7,689 bases of DNA from CAVSWN01 sp046728115 (lineage in GTDB: Bacteria > Acidobacteriota > Vicinamibacteria > Vicinamibacterales > CAVVIG01): assembly GCA_046728115.1 (NCBI GenBank), contig JBKPDW010000253.1:1-7689 (forward strand), in the 5' to 3' direction. Of this stretch, positions 5,837-7,689 are shown in pieces (within the stretch, counting starts at the first letter, position 1; each line of letters starts with the position of its first letter). The notes under the pieces were generated by a model, which had not been told where the DNA came from, ran no database searches, and was given only the letters and a program-made list of their open reading frames with translations. A program made the position numbers and the translations under genes.

Positions 5837-7479
5837 CTAGACATCTCCAAAGGGAGACATCGTAACGCTTGAAGCAAGGTTTTCAGGCGCAAGCGCGGCC
5901 TCCTGGTGCAGCTTTTCGATTTCGCGGTCGAGCACGTCGAGGGCGGCACGGAGGGAGCGTGGCAAGCGGTCATCCTCGGGGAGCAACGCCGCCCAGTTGG
6001 GTCGAAGGATGCGCAGATAGAGTTTGGTGTAGAAGAAGGCGACCTTGAGGCCGTAGCTGGTTGCGGTATATCGGTGCGTCTTGGGAATGCGGTGGATCAG
6101 GCCTTTGAGTCGAAGGCGCCGGAGGTCATAGGTCATCTGCGCGGCAGAATATGGACGACCCCAGAGGGCTTCCACCTGCGGGCGAAGGTCGCGATTGCGA
6201 AAGCCGCGCGGCAGATGGGTAAAGCCGATGAGGGCTTGCAGCAGCGCCATGATGCGCGGATCACCGAAGCGCATCGCGGAGACCCGCTGCCCGGCTATCA
6301 CAGTCGGTTGCTGGAGGCGCTCGAGGGCGTCTTGGGTGAGCACGCCGTGGTGACTGACGTGCTCCACTTCGAGGAGCTTGCGGTTGATCTGCTGGCCGAG
6401 GTCGCGGAGATGCGGGAGGTTGCCGAGCCCTTTCCGGACCCAGAAATCTCGGGGTTGTTGATCGTGACCTCGGTTCGTAACGCTCGGTGCTCTTTGAAGT
6501 ACTGCTTGACGTGGGAATGTTTGTAGTCCACGTGAAGACTCGGGTGCACGCCCTCGGTGATCACACGCGTGCGATACCCGACGGGTGGTGGCGGGGTCGC
6601 GCGGGTGATTCGGATGGGAAAGAGGAGTCGGACGCGGTCGGGCCGCCCGAGGTCGAGATTTTCTCGAATCACCGCTTCGAAGAAGAGTCGCCCTTGCACC
6701 GGCCGATCGAAGACCTGTGTGAGACTGACTTCGAGCTGATTGATCGCGAGGCGGTGATCGTAGCCGGCGCGGCGGTCGGTCGCGGGGAGCGGCCAGGGGA
6801 GACGATGCGACCAGCGGTCGAAAAAAGCCTGGACATCGGCGGGCCCCAGGGCATCGCATGTGGTTTGGAGCGCGACCGGATCGACACAGGAGAGAAATCC
6901 GTTGTCGAGCGCTTCAAACCGACTGCGTCGCCGACGCAGCTGTTGTTTCACCCATTCGTGGCCGTTCAGACAGAGTTTCACGGGGTACGGCAGATACGTA
7001 CCGATCTTCAGAAACGCCGGCCCCCAGTCGCGATCGTGGACGTAGAAGTAGTACTGATTGACGGCGACCCATTGGCGCGAGAACTCGAAGCGGACCTTCA
7101 CGCCCGGGCCGGCCTGTTTATGGGCTTTGAAGGCACGCATCTTCTCTTGGGCGATGCCGAGCATCACGACGCCCTCGCGGGCCGTGAAGTCCGCCCGATG
7201 CGCCGTGGCGATCGCATCTTTGTCCTGACCGGATTCAAAGTGCACGACGGGAATCGCGTGGCGTGCCACAAACTCGTCGACGGCGGTCACGAAGCGGTCG
7301 TGCATCGGTTTGAACAACGCGGGCGATGGAATCGGATGGCCGAGATAGTCGCGCAGGAAGTAGCAGAGGCCGCCTGACGTTTGCAGCTTCGGCATGTAGG
7401 CATGCAGATACAGCCGGTCGATGCAGCGCACTTCGAGCGAGACGTGGTGACGGATAATGTCGGCGATGTTGGGTGTCAT
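5837..7479 (-). pseudogene. Conserved protein of unknown function, about 547 residues, split by one frameshift
   Basis: I recognise a widespread, uncharacterised family of roughly 500-550 residues. ATG 7479 follows a perfect AGGAGG at five bases. The first frame gives MTPNIADIIRHHVSLEV, LQTSGGLCYFLRDYLG, VNQYYFYVHDRDWGPAFLKI, PVKLCLNGHEWVKQQL, VFDRPVQGRLFFEAVI, ENLDLGRPDRV, DYKHSHVKQYFKEHRALRTE and VTINNP. At the C4 run (plus strand 6451-6454) it slips; adding one C gives NNPRDFWVRKG and continues with NLPHLRDLGQQINRKLLEVE, FRNRDL and MTYDLRRLRLKGLIHRI to TAG at 5839-5837. With that base the total is exactly 548 codons. Residues about 415-485 look like a winged helix, so DNA or RNA binding is plausible. 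No signal peptide, membrane segment or known catalytic motif is seen. Left uncorrected, the first frame runs to 6298 with a nonsense Ser-rich tail. Confidence 0.82.
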
Positions 7480-7689
7480 CGAAACCTCCTGGCAGAGATT
7501 CCGGTGATGGTACTTCTCACGAAGGACGCCGGTCTTGGCACCGGTCCCAACATCAAACGGCCGCGCAGCGGCCGACCCTGAAGGTTCGCCGGAGTCGCGC
7601 AGGAGCCCAGCTCTCTCGTGTGGTCCGATCATCACGCTGGAGCACGGCTGTTACTCGTCGGTTTGAGGCGAAGCTTCACTGCCAGGCCG
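7480..7689 (-). promoter_or_regulatory. Structured leader of the unknown-function gene
   Basis: Reading toward the gene, a 7-bp hairpin (CGGCCGC, loop, GCGGCCG; 7558-7574) is followed by CCGGT-6-ACCGG (7529-7544) and then the AGGAGG ribosome binding site at 7485-7490. No -35/-10 pair is convincing. The frame is open upstream to 7635, but I take this as untranslated because the strong ribosome binding site and the family N-terminus both point to 7479. The last bases at the edge could hold the tail of another minus-strand gene, which cannot be decided. Confidence 0.4.

Noticed and set aside
6487..7377. 296-residue plus-strand frame
   Set aside because: Antisense shadow of the unknown-function gene, whose minus-strand product has far more convincing motifs and a perfect ribosome binding site.
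7480..7635. 52-residue N-terminal extension of the unknown-function gene
   Set aside because: AGGAGG sits just before ATG 7479 and the family start matches there; the extension crosses two hairpins.
7615..7689. Possible C-terminal tail of another minus-strand gene at the right edge
   Set aside because: Two frames end in plausible stops, but too few residues are visible to support either.
1..7689. tRNA, rRNA, CRISPR array or tandem repeats
   Set aside because: No cloverleaf-like sequence, regularly spaced repeat or rRNA-like stretch was noticed on either strand.

Overview
GC-rich bacterial DNA that looks like a worn accessory region: two apparently intact chromosomal genes, one complete insertion sequence, and at least five broken or truncated genes. 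High GC, an F420/NADP-type reductase, an ISL3-family element and a hypothetical family I associate with environmental bacteria suggest a soil or sediment organism, possibly an acidobacterium. The taxonomic call is weak because the window has no rRNA or ribosomal protein gene.

Left part (1-3134). An F420-dependent NADP reductase-like gene runs off the left edge on the minus strand. Pressed against its ribosome binding site is a plus-strand fragment of an isoprenylcysteine methyltransferase-type (ICMT) membrane methyltransferase, lacking both ends. It runs tail to tail into a 604-residue minus-strand polytopic membrane protein of DUF2339-like layout. The bases upstream of that gene hold nothing I can support as a gene.

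Middle (3185-4974). A decayed integrase-type transposase (three reading frames, C-terminal catalytic domain gone) lies next to a complete 1391-bp ISL3-family element. The element has imperfect terminal inverted repeats, an intact 411-residue transposase and an exact 8-bp target duplication TGAATAGT.

Right part (4975-7689). A small exported c-type cytochrome gene (CEGCH heme motif) has lost its middle and one base. After it comes a stretch resembling the subterminal part of the ISL3 element. Then, on the minus strand and read right to left, comes a two-gene arrangement. The first is a conserved protein of unknown function, about 547 residues, split by one missing base. Twenty bases after it is a 49-residue N-terminal stub of what I believe is a large helicase-type protein family, cut off beside the ISL3-like relic. 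This pair is the most interesting content, as a possible broken remnant of an undescribed two-gene module.

Several breaks are single-base changes in short homopolymer runs (881-884, 3468-3471, 5309-5311, 6451-6454). Either the region is decaying or the assembly carries indel errors. The truncations and the cytochrome deletion cannot be explained by such errors.
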